Assembly: GCA_963776665.1 (NCBI GenBank)
Contig: CAVZNQ010000022.1
Coordinates: 1-64,000 of the forward strand
DNA length: 64,000 bases
Source of the DNA: Roseiarcus sp963776665
GTDB lineage: Bacteria > Pseudomonadota > Alphaproteobacteria > Rhizobiales > Beijerinckiaceae
Direction of reading: 5' to 3'
Shown here: positions 17,849-27,690 of the stretch, piece by piece
How positions within the stretch are numbered: the first letter of the stretch is position 1
Layout of the letters: each line of letters starts with the position of its first letter
Notes under the pieces: generated by a model
Database searches by the model: none
What the model saw: the letters and a program-made list of their open reading frames with translations, nothing else
What the model was told of the DNA's origin: nothing
Program-made: the position numbers and the translations under genes

Positions 17849-19139
17849 CTACTCGATGGGTTCGACCGCGGCGATTTCGATGCCGAAGCCGGAAAGCCCG
17901 ACATAAGTACGCGGATTGTCGGTGCGCAGCCGGATTGACGTGACGCCGAGGTCCCGAAGGATCTGAGCGCCGAGCCCGATCTCGCGCCATTGAGTCGCGC
18001 GCGCGCCATCGGAGCCGGTCGTCTCGGCGCCGCTCAGGTTCGCGGGCACCCCCGCCGCGCCGTCACGCAGGTAGACCAGCGCGCCGCGCCCTTCGGCTTT
18101 GAACCGGTTCAGCACTTTGGGGATCGGGCCGGCGCCGAAAATGTCGCTTAGGATATCGGCTCGGTGCAGGCGCGCCGGCACGCGCGCGTCCGTCGCCGAT
18201 GTTGCCATGCACAAAAGCGAAGTGCAGCACGGGATCGAACGGCGTACGGTAGGCGTAGCCCTGCAACTCGCCGATCGGGGTCTTGATCGGAAAACAGGCG
18301 ACCCGTTCGACCAGCTTCTCGCGCGCCTGCCGATAGGCAATGAGATCGGCGACCGCGATCCGTCTGAGCTTGTGCCTGTCGGCGAAGGCCTCGATCTGCG
18401 GCCCGACCATCACCGTGCCGTCATCGTTTGCGAGCTCGCAGATAACGGCGACCGGCGGCAGGCCGGCGAGATTGCAAAGGTCGACCGCCGCCTCGGTATG
18501 GCCGGAACGCATCAGCACGCCGCCGTCCTTGGCGACCAGCGGGAAGACGTGGCCAGGGCGGACGAAATCGCTCGCGCCCATGTTGCGATTGGCGAGGGCG
18601 CGCACGGTGTTGCAGCGCTGCTCGGCCGATATGCCGGTGGTCAGACCGTGACGCACGTCGACCGAGACGGTGAACGCGGTGCCGAGGGGAGCGTCGTTGA
18701 TCGCCACCATCGGGTTCAGGTTCAGCCGCCTAGCCTCCTCGCCGGTCAGCGGCGCGCAGACAATGCCGCAGCAGTTGCGAATGATGAACGCCATCTTCTC
18801 GGCGGTGCAGAGCGAAGCGGCGACGATGAGGTCGCCTTCGTTCTCGCGGTCATCGTCATCGGTGACGACGACGATTTCGCCACGAGCGAAGGCCTGGACG
18901 GCGTCGACAACGGGATTGAACATGTCCGATCCATTGGGCGCCGGCGGCGCGGTGTTCAGGAAATCATTCGGGGTCACGGCGCCGAGCGTCTCGGCCACGA
19001 TGCGCTCGGCGGTCTCGCGCGACAGCCAGGACCCGTGCTCGCGACAGATCAATGTCACCGCGCCGGGCGAAACCCCGATGCGGCGGGCGAAATCCGCGCG
19101 CGTCACGCCGCTACGCTTGAGCCAGTCGCCAAGCTTCAT
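17849..19139 (-). pseudogene. ribB: HTH–DHBP synthase (RibB) with degenerate RibA-like C-terminus, one frameshift
   Basis: From ATG 19139, residues 1–65 form an HTH-like domain (WLKRSGVTRADFARRIGVSPGAVTL). The full DHBP-synthase domain follows (VVTDDDDRENEGDLIVAA, RHGLTTGISAEQR, RPGHVFPL, SGHTEAAVDLCNLAG), which makes 3,4-dihydroxy-2-butanone 4-phosphate for riboflavin. The GTP-cyclohydrolase-II-like part starts FPIKTPIGELQGYAYRTPFD; near 18189 the frame breaks after HGNIGDG. Removing the base at 18189 joins it to VPARLHRADILSDIFG, which runs to the stop at 17849. The DHBP domain is complete upstream of the break, so the gene may still serve riboflavin synthesis. Real mutation or sequence error cannot be told apart here. 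Confidence 0.85.
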
Positions 19140-19376
19140 GCTCGTCAAATAAGGGCTTAGGATGTTTTGTGCAACTCAATGGGCTGCTCGTGCGGGCTCA
19201 CGCCCATGGGCTTTCGCCGTGATAAGATAGTCTCTTCAAATATTTACCTCCGCTTCTTTTGCGCGCGTCAGTCTGAGGGAGCCAGAGAGAGGGAGCGATC
19301 CGGTGGCGGCAGCGCTCTTCTCTTTCCGTATTTTGCTCCTGCGGTCCCAATGATGATCACCGCCTTTTAGCTGCGC

Positions 19377-20375
19377 TCAATTCACCTTGACCAGCATCTT
19401 GCCGAAATTCCCGCCGTGCAGGAGGTCGACCAGCGCCTGCGGCGCGTTCTCTAGGCCTTCGCGGATTGTCTCGCGCCAGGTCAGCTTTTTCGCGGCGATG
19501 AGGCTGGCGAGTTCGCGGATCGCTTGCGGCCACAGGTCCAGGTGATCGGAGACGATGAATCCTTCCATTTTTATCCGTTTGACGAGGAAAAGCCGCATGT
19601 TGGGCAGCGTCGTCGGAGCGCCTTCCGCAGAGGCGATGAGGCCGCAGACGGCGACGCGAGAAAAGTCGTTGAGCCGCCGCAACGCCTGTTGAAATGGCTC
19701 GCCGCCGACGTTCTCGAACAGCCCGTCGACCCCGTTAGGCAGCGCGTCCTTCAAGTCCTCGGCGAAACGCAGCGACTTGTGGTCGACGCAGGCGTCATAG
19801 CCAAGCTCCCTGACGGCGTAGGCGCATTTCGCAGTTCCGCCTGCGATGCCGACCGCCCGAGCGCCGGCGAGCTTCGCCAGCTGGCCGACCACCGAACCGA
19901 CCGCGCCGGTCGCAGCAGACACCAGCACCGTTTCATTGAGCTTCGGGGCGATGATCCTGGTTAAGGCCGTACCAGGCGGTGACGCCCGGCATGCCGACGG
20001 GTCCGAGATAGGCCTGAATCGGGATCGCCTTCGCGTCGACCACCCGAAGATCGTCGCCGTTGCTGACCGAATAGCGCTGCCAGCCGCCCATTCCGACGAC
20101 CGCGTCGCCCGGGGAGAAGCGGGGGTTGTTCGAGGCTTCGACGATGCCGACTAGTTCCCCCGCCCATCACCGCGCCGATCTCCTGCGGCCTGGCGTAGGA
20201 TTTCGCGTCGTTGAGGCGCCCGCGCATGTAAGGGTCGAGCGACAGGAACGTGTGCCGCACCAGCACCTGGCCCGGCCCGGGCGCCGGAACTAGGCGTCTC
20301 GACGATGCGGAAGTTGGCGGGCGAGACCTTGTCGGCCGGACGATGGTCGAGCAGGACCTGGGTGTTAGTCGGCAC
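19377..20375 (-). pseudogene. NADP-dependent MDR-family oxidoreductase with three +1 frameshifts
   Basis: Translation in three frames reconstructs one medium-chain reductase of the leukotriene-B4/curcumin-reductase type: GTG 20375 start with PTNTQVLLDHRP, then VRHTFLSLDPYMRGRL, EIGAVMGGGTVGIVEASN, GPVGMPGVTAWYGLTRI, VSAATGAVGSVVGQLAK (Rossmann), VDGLFENVGG and the C-terminal LHGGNFGKMLVKVN. The frame is broken at 20291, 20152 and 19961–19962. Each break is repaired by deleting one A of the coding strand (CT[A]GT, CT[A]GT, CTT[A]ACC). Everything else is well conserved, so decay is recent or the insertions are artefacts. Confidence 0.88.
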
Positions 20376-20883
20376 GGGGCGCGTCTCCTCAGAGGCCCTT
20401 GGCGCTTGAAACAGCGCCAAGCGAGGCCTCGGCAAAAGCAAGACGAAGTGAAATTGCTTGCATTTGCTTGCTTTTATTTTTCGGAATCGAGACTTTTCAA
20501 CGGGTTACGGCCGATTCAAGCAAGAAAAAAATCCTTCGTCTCACGCTTTGTGCCTTTTGTCTCAAACGGCTTGCTCTTTCGTCTGCTAGTCAGTCCGCAC
20601 CCCCGCGGGCAAATCCTGCAATAACTCGTAGCACGATATTCTGTTTTTCGCAAGACAATTCGCGAAAAGTGCTGGTAGCAGACGATATGTCCGGTTTAGG
20701 CGGCGCACGCCTGTCCGGCGGCGTCGGCCCTTTGGGAGGGCTGGATGCGCCGCCGTCCCGCCCAAATCTCAGTCCCGGGCCCGGGCCTGTTCGAGGAACC
20801 TCGGCTTCAATCCGAGACGTCGCGAGAGGTTGGTCCTTTGTCGAGGTGCGGGCGCGGACTCGGACGGACGAAGACTGGCGGGG
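20376..20883. other. Intergenic region, AT-richer, no gene recognised
   Basis: About 500 bp between the MDR gene and the phytochelatin-synthase-like gene. 20430–20680 is noticeably AT-richer than the surroundings, with TTGC and CAAG repeats, and could hold the MDR promoter. 20700–20880 is GC-rich. A T-arm-like hairpin near 20790 is not backed by a full tRNA. I see no conserved reading frame. Confidence 0.5.
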
Positions 20884-21609
20884 CTATTGCACGATGGCCG
20901 CGGTCACCAGCACGAAGCCGCGGGTTTTGTCGCCGTTCGACGCATCGGGGGTGTTCATGGCGCCGAAAATTTCCGCCGTCTTCACCCAGACCGGCGGATA
21001 TTTGTAGCGCGCGACGTCGAGGATGAGGAAGCGGTCGGCCTTCGCGTCATAGGCGCCGAGCGGCGAGATATGCCCGCCGATCTCCTCGCCGATCGCCTTG
21101 CGCAGGTAGTTGACGATCACGAAGTGGCCCGGCTCGGCAAGATAGGCGCTCGCGAGCTTGCGGAATTCGTCGGCCGAGCTGTCCGAGGCGTGATGGACTT
21201 CCGCCTTGACCGGCTGGGTGGCGAGGATGCCGCCGATCTGATCGAGCGTCATGCCCTGCCGAGCCAGCACCTCGCGCGGAAGAATGGCGTCCGTGCGTTC
21301 GTCGAGCACGTTGTCCTGGGTGAAGGTGCGGTAGGGCGTGTATTCGGGAACCGCGGGCGCCGGGACGCCAAGCGCGTTCAGCACCATCACGATGCTCGCG
21401 ACGCCGCAGTAGGCCTGGGTCTTCTGGGTCAGGAAGTTGCTGGCGAGCGGGAAATAAGCCTCTCGCGCATCGCTTTCGGCAAAGTAGACCTCTCCGTCAC
21501 GAGTGCTGAAGCCGGACAGATTTTGCGGCAGCGGCAGCGTATCGGCGTTCGCGCTGGCGGCCAGGAGCCCCAGGACGAACGTCGCGTAAGCGATAAGCAG
21601 CCTCGACAT
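20884..21609 (-). CDS. Phytochelatin synthase family protein
   Basis: 241 aa from the ATG at 21609, which opens a Sec signal peptide (MSRLLIAYATFVLGLLAASANA). The papain-like PCS fold is indicated by the catalytic Cys in TQAYCGVASIVMVLNALG, His in PGHFVIVNYLRKA and Asp in FLILDVARYKYPPVWV. Bacterial PCS-like proteins of this length usually lack the C-terminal metal-sensing domain and mainly hydrolyse glutathione to gamma-Glu-Cys. The signal peptide points to the periplasm. It is a single-gene unit. Confidence 0.9.
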   Translation of the reverse strand: MSRLLIAYATFVLGLLAASANADTLPLPQNLSGFSTRDGEVYFAESDAREAYFPLASNFLTQKTQAYCGVASIVMVLNALGVPAPAVPEYTPYRTFTQDNVLDERTDAILPREVLARQGMTLDQIGGILATQPVKAEVHHASDSSADEFRKLASAYLAEPGHFVIVNYLRKAIGEEIGGHISPLGAYDAKADRFLILDVARYKYPPVWVKTAEIFGAMNTPDASNGDKTRGFVLVTAAIVQ

Positions 21610-21777
21610 GAATCTCACCCATCGACCCGCTCTGGCCAAGCCTGAGATTGGCGCAATGGCGCTCGATCGGCAACCCTGCGACGCGCCGGACCGCCGGCGC
21701 CTCGCCCAACGCCGGGAGCCGATTGACTTCTGAGCGGCCGAGAGTGGATCGAAAGGGCGCGATAAGGGACAGCAAGA

Positions 21778-22627
21778 ATGATTCCGAGGTTGAACTCGCT
21801 TTGGATCGGCGAGCAGCTTGGCTACATCGAAAAGCTCACGCTGGCCTCGGCGCTGTCCGTCGGCCACTCAATCACGCTTTATTCCTATGCCCCCGGGAAG
21901 CTTCGCGGCGTTCCGGGCGGGGTGGAGGTTCGCGACGCAAATCAGGTCGTTCCCTATCAAACGCTTGCGCATTATTTTGAGGGCGGTTCGGCGGCCCTTG
22001 GCACCGATTTCTTTCGCTACGCCATGCAGGCGAAGGGGTTGGGCTACTGGGTCGATCTCGATCTCTATTTCATCCGGCCGATCGACTTCGATGACGAATA
22101 TGTCTTCGGGTGGGAGCACGAGACGTCGATAAACGGCGCGGTTCTCAGGCTTCCTGCAAGACTCCGACATGGTTCGGGAGTTGTGCGACATTCCGCATAT
22201 GAACTGGCTCCCGCCCTTCTATGGACCGCGAAAGGCGGCGATCTACTACTGGAGGAGGCTGACCGAAGGCGACATGCGGCCGGAGAACTACCGGTGGGGC
22301 ACATTCGGACCCATGTTCCTGACCTATCTGGCGAGGAAGTATGGCGTCGCGCAACGGGCAAAGGAGCGCTCCGTCTTTTATCCGGTCACTCATCACCACT
22401 GGAAATTGCTTTGCGGCCCGCCGGAGTTCGTCAAAGCCGAGCTGACCAAGGAAACGAGGACTGTCCACCTCTGGCGCTCGGTATTGATCCGGGTCATGGG
22501 ATCCTCGCCTCCGCGAGGGTCTTATCTCGAGGCGCTCTGTCGAGATCACGGCCTGACGTTGACGGACCCGATCGGCGAGGAGGCCTCTAGGCGCGAATCG
22601 CCGGCCTCGGCCGCCGGTTTCCATTGA
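21778..22627 (+). pseudogene. DXD-type glycosyltransferase with one +1 frameshift
   Basis: Starts at ATG 21778 with PRLNSLWIGEQLGYIEKL, then FFRYAMQAKGLGYWVDLDLYFIRP (the DxD sugar-nucleotide/metal motif). At 22158–22159 an extra A breaks the frame inside LRLPA; removing it continues as DSDMVRELCDIPHMNWLP, then WGTFGPMFLTYLARKYG, and ends near AAGFH. The family resembles capsular/TcdA-TcdB-like sugar transferases that take a DXD-bound nucleotide sugar. About 282 aa when repaired. Divergent from the phytochelatin-synthase-like gene. Confidence 0.85.
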
Positions 22628-22646
22628 GTCTAGGACTTCTTTCCCA

Positions 22647-24881
22647 TCACATCGTCCCGAGCAGCTTGCCGAGCGCCGACCGGTCGTGAGCCGGACCGGC
22701 GTTCGGGATCGAAGCGGGTGGGATCGGCGCCCAGTCCGCGGCGGGGCCGCGCGGGCCTGCGGCGGGGGCGGGCGTTGGCGGCGGCGAGGCAGTTTGGGAC
22801 GCAGCGCCCGGTTGGGGCACGAGGCCGCCTCGGCCGCCCGGCAGGGGCATCGGCGCCTGCGCGCCGGTGAGATCGAGCGGCGGCAGCAGCGGGGCGTCGG
22901 GGTTGGGCGTCTCGGCGTTGCGCCACGCCCCGAGCGGGAGGCCCGCGACCGGAACGCCCTCGTGCGCGGCCCTCATGAACCGGCTCCAGATTTCGACCGG
23001 CAGATTGCCGCCCGACACTTTCTTGGTCGGCGAACCGTCGTCGTTGCCGAGCCAAACGCCGCCGACCAGATAGCTGGTGTAGCCGACGAACCAGGCGTCG
23101 CGCCAATCCTGGCTGGTTCCGGTCTTGCCGGCCGCCTGCCACCCTGGCAATTCGGCCTTCCGGGCGGTGCCGGTGAGGAGCGTCTCCTGCATCATCTGGT
23201 TCATCATGGCCACATATTGCGGGTCGATGACTCGGCCGAAACTGGCGTTGCGCCGCATGTAGAGCTGCTTGCCGCCAGCAGTGCGCACGCGCGAGATCAC
23301 ATGCGGCTGGACGCCGATTCCGCCGTTTGCGAACGCTGCATAGGCGGAAACCATCTCAAGAGGCGTGACTTCGGAAGACCCGAGCGCAATCGAGGGGACA
23401 GGATCGAGATCGGAAGTGATGCCGAGCCGGTGGGCGACGGCGACCACCGCCTTCGGTCCGACTTCGAGGCCCAGGCGAACGGCGACCGTGTTCAGCGAGA
23501 GCGAGAGCGCCTTGGTCAGCGTCACGGGTCCGAAATATTCACGCGAGTAGTTTTCCGGGTTCCAGCCTTTGACCGAAATCGGCGCGTCTTCGCGCACCGT
23601 GTCGGGCGTGAGGCCCCTCTCCAGCGCCGCCAGATAGACGAACGGCTTGAACGACGACCCCGGCTGGCGCTTGGCCGCGACCGCGCGATTGAACTGGCTG
23701 TCGGCGTAATTACGTCCCCCGACCATCGCCTTGACCGCGCCCGCAGGATCGAGCGCCACGAGCGCCCCCTGTTCGACGCCGAACTTGGCGCCCTTCGCGT
23801 TGAGCTCGTCGGTCAGCGCACGCTCGGCCTCAGCCTGCATCTTGGGATCGATCGTGGTCGTCACCACAATGTCATCGTCGATCGCGCCGACGGTGTCGTC
23901 GAGCGAGTCCATGACATAATCGGCGACGTAGTTGATCGAGCCCGCGCTCTTGTCGCGCGCCACCTGCGCCGGGTTGGCGAGCGCGGACTTGGCCATCGCC
24001 TCGGTGATGTGGCCTTGCTCGGCCATCGCGGTGATGACCTCGGCGGCGCGCTCGTTCGCGCCCTTGAGGTTGCGATTCGGCGCGAGCTTGGTCGGCGACT
24101 TCATCAGCCCAGCGAGCAGCGCGGCTTCCGGCAGGGTCACGAACCGGGCGCTCTTGCCGAAATATTTCTGCGCCGCCGCCTCGACCCCATAAGCGCCCGA
24201 GCCGAAGTAGACGCGGTTGAGATAGAGTTCGAGGATCTGATCCTTCGAATACCGGCGCTCGAGCCACAGCGCCAAGATCGCCTCCTGGATCTTGCGCGAT
24301 AGCGTCCGCTCCTGAGTCAGGAACAGGTTCTTCGCCAGCTGCTGGGTCAGGGTCGAGCCGCCCTCGACGCCGCGTCTCCCGATCACGTCACGCACGAGAG
24401 CGCGCGAGACGCCGAAGGGATCGATGCCGATATGATCGTAGAAGCGCCGGTCCTCGATCGCCACGAAAGCCTTCGGCAGATAGGGCGGCAAGTCCATCAG
24501 CCTGATGGCGGGGCCGCCGGTGTCGCCGCGATTGGCGATGAGCGAGCCGTCGTCAGCCAGGATGGCGATGTTGGGCGGCCGCTTGGGCACCGCGAGCTGA
24601 TCGATCGGCGGCAGCTGGCTCGCGTAGTAGACGACGAGCGCGACCGTCGAGATCACGGCCCACATCGACAGCACGGCGCCCCAATAGACGAAGCGGCCAA
24701 GCCAGGAGCGGCGTCTCCTGCCGGTCCGGGCGGCCGATCGCGGCGCGGATTTCTTGGTTCGGCGGCTACTGGGGGGGCGGTCGGCGGGGTCGGCGCGCAG
24801 GTCGTCGTCGGCGCTCTCGCCGCGCCAACTAAGGCGCGGTTCGATCCGATTGCGGGTTTTCTTAGCCCCTCGGCCGAACAT
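22647..24881 (-). CDS. mrcA: Penicillin-binding protein 1A (bifunctional transglycosylase/transpeptidase)
   Basis: 744 aa from the ATG at 24881; the open frame continues upstream without conservation. A basic cytosolic tail is followed by one TM (about 62–85). The GT51 domain has AIEDRRFYDHIGIDPFGVSRA (catalytic Glu) and GGSTLTQQLAKNLFLTQERT. The transpeptidase domain has QPGSSFKPFVYLAALE (SxxK nucleophile), SLN, and AAGKTGTSQDWRDAWFVGYT (KTG box). The last about 100 residues are Pro/Ala-rich. It polymerises and cross-links peptidoglycan. Confidence 0.94.
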   Translation of the reverse strand: MFGRGAKKTRNRIEPRLSWRGESADDDLRADPADRPPSSRRTKKSAPRSAARTGRRRRSWLGRFVYWGAVLSMWAVISTVALVVYYASQLPPIDQLAVPKRPPNIAILADDGSLIANRGDTGGPAIRLMDLPPYLPKAFVAIEDRRFYDHIGIDPFGVSRALVRDVIGRRGVEGGSTLTQQLAKNLFLTQERTLSRKIQEAILALWLERRYSKDQILELYLNRVYFGSGAYGVEAAAQKYFGKSARFVTLPEAALLAGLMKSPTKLAPNRNLKGANERAAEVITAMAEQGHITEAMAKSALANPAQVARDKSAGSINYVADYVMDSLDDTVGAIDDDIVVTTTIDPKMQAEAERALTDELNAKGAKFGVEQGALVALDPAGAVKAMVGGRNYADSQFNRAVAAKRQPGSSFKPFVYLAALERGLTPDTVREDAPISVKGWNPENYSREYFGPVTLTKALSLSLNTVAVRLGLEVGPKAVVAVAHRLGITSDLDPVPSIALGSSEVTPLEMVSAYAAFANGGIGVQPHVISRVRTAGGKQLYMRRNASFGRVIDPQYVAMMNQMMQETLLTGTARKAELPGWQAAGKTGTSQDWRDAWFVGYTSYLVGGVWLGNDDGSPTKKVSGGNLPVEIWSRFMRAAHEGVPVAGLPLGAWRNAETPNPDAPLLPPLDLTGAQAPMPLPGGRGGLVPQPGAASQTASPPPTPAPAAGPRGPAADWAPIPPASIPNAGPAHDRSALGKLLGTM

Positions 24882-25132
24882 CGCTGATCCCGCTCGCGGC
24901 GTCTCCGATGAGGGAGCCTCAGGCGAAACGCGCCCCGCCGGTCCAGGAACGTAAGGCCGGCGGTTTAAGGGCCGGTAAAGCTTGCGCCAAAATTGACGAG
25001 TTGGTGAAAATCGTTGAGGAGACCGGTTTCGACCGACTCCTGCGCCCTTGCGCCAGCTCAAACGCCTTGGCAGAGTCCGCGGCCCCGCTTGCGGGGCGCG
25101 TTGGGCGTCGGGGATACCTGGGATTTCATGCG

Positions 25133-26251
25133 ATGAAGGTCACCATCGAGCGTTCGGTCCTGCTGAAAGCGCTTGGGCACGTCCATCGCATCGTCGAGCG
25201 GCGCAACACCATCCCGATCCTCGCCAACGTGCTGATCGAGGCAGGGGATGGCCGGTTGGCGCTGAAAAGCACCGACCTCGACCTCGAGGCTTCCGAGTCC
25301 GTTCCGGCCGACGTCGCCCAGAACGGCGCGACCACCGTTCCCGCGCATGTGATCTATGACATCGTGCGCAAGCTGCCGGAGGGCGCGCAGGCGAGCCTCG
25401 AGACCGCCGGCGACAGCGGGCAGTTGATCCTGCGCTCGGGCCGATCGCGCTTCGCCCTTCAGGCTCTGCCGGCGTCCGACTTTCCCGATCTCACCTCGGG
25501 CGAGTTCTCGCACCGCTTCGCGCTTTCGGCGGTCGAGCTCAAACGCCTGATCGAGAACACCCAGTTCGCGATCTCGACCGAGGAGACGCGCTACTACCTC
25601 AACGGCATTTTCCTCCACACCGTGGACGTCGACGGCAAACCGATGCTGCGCGCGGTCGCGACCGACGGCCACCGGCTGGCGCGGGTCGAAACGCCGGCGC
25701 CGGAAGGGTCGGTGGGCATGCCCGGCGTCATTGCTCCGCGCAAGGCGGTGAGCGAAGTGCAGAAGCTTCTGGAGGATATGACGCAGGACGTGGCGATCGA
25801 GATTTCGACCGCCAAGGCCCGCTTTCAGTTTGGCGACGTCGTGCTGACCACCAAACTGATCGACGGCACGTTCCCCGACTACGCCCGCGTCATTCCGACC
25901 GGCAACGACAAGCGCCTCGTCGTCGACAAGGAGCCGTTCGAGAGAGCGGTCGACCGAGTCTCGACGCTGTCGTCCGAGCGGGGCCGAGCGATCAAACTCG
26001 CCATCGCCGAGGGCAAGATGACGCTCTCGGTCAACAATCCCGATTCCGGTTCGGCCAGCGAGGAGATCGAGGCCGACTACAATTCGCCGCCAATCGACAT
26101 CGGCTTCAACGCCCGCTATCTGCTCGACATCGTCGGCCAGCTCTCCTCCGACACCGCGCTGATCCGCCTGGCCGATCCCGGCTCGCCGACCTTGATCCAG
26201 GACCGCGACGGCGCGCCGGCGCTCTATGTCCTGATGCCGCTCAGGGTGTGA
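25133..26251 (+). CDS. dnaN: DNA polymerase III beta subunit (sliding clamp)
   Basis: 372 aa with the usual three-domain clamp: MKVTIERSVLLKALGHVHRIVERRNTIPILANVLIEA at the start, ETRYYLNGIFLHTV and ATDGHRLARVETP in the middle, RVSTLSSERGRAIKLAIAEG and a C-terminal VLMPLRV. It tethers Pol III to DNA. The gene is not next to dnaA or recF here: PBP1A is upstream and radical SAM sequences are 16 bp downstream. I found no cluster of DnaA boxes around it, so I do not call an origin. Confidence 0.96.
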   Translation: MKVTIERSVLLKALGHVHRIVERRNTIPILANVLIEAGDGRLALKSTDLDLEASESVPADVAQNGATTVPAHVIYDIVRKLPEGAQASLETAGDSGQLILRSGRSRFALQALPASDFPDLTSGEFSHRFALSAVELKRLIENTQFAISTEETRYYLNGIFLHTVDVDGKPMLRAVATDGHRLARVETPAPEGSVGMPGVIAPRKAVSEVQKLLEDMTQDVAIEISTAKARFQFGDVVLTTKLIDGTFPDYARVIPTGNDKRLVVDKEPFERAVDRVSTLSSERGRAIKLAIAEGKMTLSVNNPDSGSASEEIEADYNSPPIDIGFNARYLLDIVGQLSSDTALIRLADPGSPTLIQDRDGAPALYVLMPLRV

Positions 26252-26267
26252 GCGAGGGAGAGGCGCC

Positions 26268-26555
26268 TTGTCGCAAATGGGGGCCTTGAACGTTTTGCAG
26301 TGGCTGCGTTACGGCCCCTGGCTCGCGCAGGTGGTGGTGACGAGGCAGTGCAACCTGAAATGCGGTTACTGCACGGAGTACGACCGGACGTCCGATCCGG
26401 TCCGATACGACGAACTCGCGTTGCGCCTCGCGAAGCTCGCGGAACTCCGCGCCTGGGCGGTCTGCCTGACGGGCGGCGAGCCCACGATGCACCCGCGCCT
26501 GCCGGACCTCGTGTCTGAGATGAGGAGGCTGGGTTTCAACCCCGGCGCATGCTAA
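26268..26555 (+). pseudogene. Radical SAM protein, N-terminal fragment
   Basis: 95 aa that align closely with the first third of the intact gene at 27680: WLRYGPWLAQVVVTRQCNLKCGYCTEYD (CxxxCxxC 4Fe-4S site), then AVCLTGGEPTMHPRLPDLV (GGEP SAM-binding motif) and MRRLGF. The frame then stops. Just after 26540 another frame reads RRMLIT and a degenerate ALIDALNRA, matching the next part of the intact copy with small indels up to about 26610. The rest is missing. A remnant at 30235–30406 could be the other end of the same ancestral gene. Confidence 0.8.
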
Positions 26556-26691
26556 TCACGCTAACGTTGGCCCTCATCGACGCCCTAAATCGGGCCGTTC
26601 GAGCTTGCCAAAGGCGCGATGCCGTTGCTGGCTGGACCTTACGTGGCAGCGATCAGGCGGGTGTCGGTTCAATCTCGTTGAGGAGTGGGAC

Positions 26692-27690
26692 ATGGTGACG
26701 CCACAGATGGTCCTGCGAGGAGCCATCGCCCGGGCGGGTGTCAGGCCCTTCCCGCTGTCCCTGACGTACGAAGTCACATGGCTCTGCAATCTATCCTGCG
26801 GTTATTGCGACCGCCATACGCCCATGCGCCATGAGTTGACACAGGAGGAGATCTTTTCGGCGCTGGACGAGTTCCGTATGCTTGGAATGCTACACACCCA
26901 TCTTGACGGCGGCGACCCCCTGACCCATCGGCACATCGAGGAGATCGTCGATTGGCTCACGCAACGAGGGGTCACCGTATCGCTGAACAGCAACGGTATC
27001 CTGGTACCAAAGAAACTTCACACGATTCGAAAATTATCTGTGCTGAAGATTAGCCTCGACGGCCCCCCTGACAGTCACGACGCGATGCGGGGAGCGGGGA
27101 GCTTTGAGAAAGCCCTCGCCGGCGCCACCGCTGCGCGAGATGCTGGTGTGAAGGTGGAGTTCACATGCACGGTGGGCCAGCATAATGCTCACACGATCGA
27201 GCCGCTGATCGACATCGCATCGGCCGTCAGTATCCCGGTGGTCTTTCAACCAGCGCTGAACAGTTTATTTCTTGACGTCGATCGCGATGGATCGTCCTGG
27301 CAGCTGGATGTCGAGTCCATTCGCGCCGCGTTCGCTCGGATTGAGCGGATAAAACGGCGGAGCAACGTGGTCGGCAACGGCTGGTCCAGCCTCAGGCATT
27401 TCCGGCGCTTCCCGGAGGACACGCGACCCCCGTGTTCGGCCGGCTGGGTGCAGGCGACCATGGACCCCGAAGGCGTCCTCTTTTCCTGCCCCCAGCTCAA
27501 CCGGAGCGACCGATCCAACAGCGTCACACGGCTCGGGGCGGCGACGGCATTCGCCAATCTGTCCCGAACGGGCTGTGGCCAATGCTGGTGCGCGCGCCTG
27601 GTCGAGGGAAATTACGCCTGGGGGATGCGCGTCGATCGCATGCTCCCACCGTTCGAACGCTTGCCGCTTCAATCCAGGGGTGCTGCGTGA
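26692..27690 (+). CDS. Radical SAM/SPASM-type maturase-like protein (A)
   Basis: 332 aa from the ATG at 26692, preceded by GAGGAG at 7–12 bp. The 4Fe-4S cluster site is WLCNLSCGYCDRH, followed by HLDGGDPLTHRHI (a GGD variant of the GGE SAM motif) and VLKISLDGPPDSHDAMRG. The C-terminal half carries Cys residues in PPCSAGWVQATMDPEGVLFSCPQL and GCGQCWCARL, as in SPASM/twitch auxiliary-cluster domains. Such enzymes often modify peptides or cofactors. It overlaps the next radical SAM gene by 11 bp. No precursor peptide is visible next to it. Confidence 0.8.
   Translation: MVTPQMVLRGAIARAGVRPFPLSLTYEVTWLCNLSCGYCDRHTPMRHELTQEEIFSALDEFRMLGMLHTHLDGGDPLTHRHIEEIVDWLTQRGVTVSLNSNGILVPKKLHTIRKLSVLKISLDGPPDSHDAMRGAGSFEKALAGATAARDAGVKVEFTCTVGQHNAHTIEPLIDIASAVSIPVVFQPALNSLFLDVDRDGSSWQLDVESIRAAFARIERIKRRSNVVGNGWSSLRHFRRFPEDTRPPCSAGWVQATMDPEGVLFSCPQLNRSDRSNSVTRLGAATAFANLSRTGCGQCWCARLVEGNYAWGMRVDRMLPPFERLPLQSRGAA

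Noticed and set aside
19140..19376. FMN riboswitch upstream of ribB
   Set aside because: I looked for the conserved FMN-element segments on the minus strand and did not find them.
20770..20830. T-arm-like hairpin suggesting a tRNA
   Set aside because: No matching acceptor, D-arm or anticodon arm around it.
24882..25132. Replication origin near dnaN
   Set aside because: No cluster of DnaA boxes and no dnaA nearby; only a short GC hairpin before dnaN.
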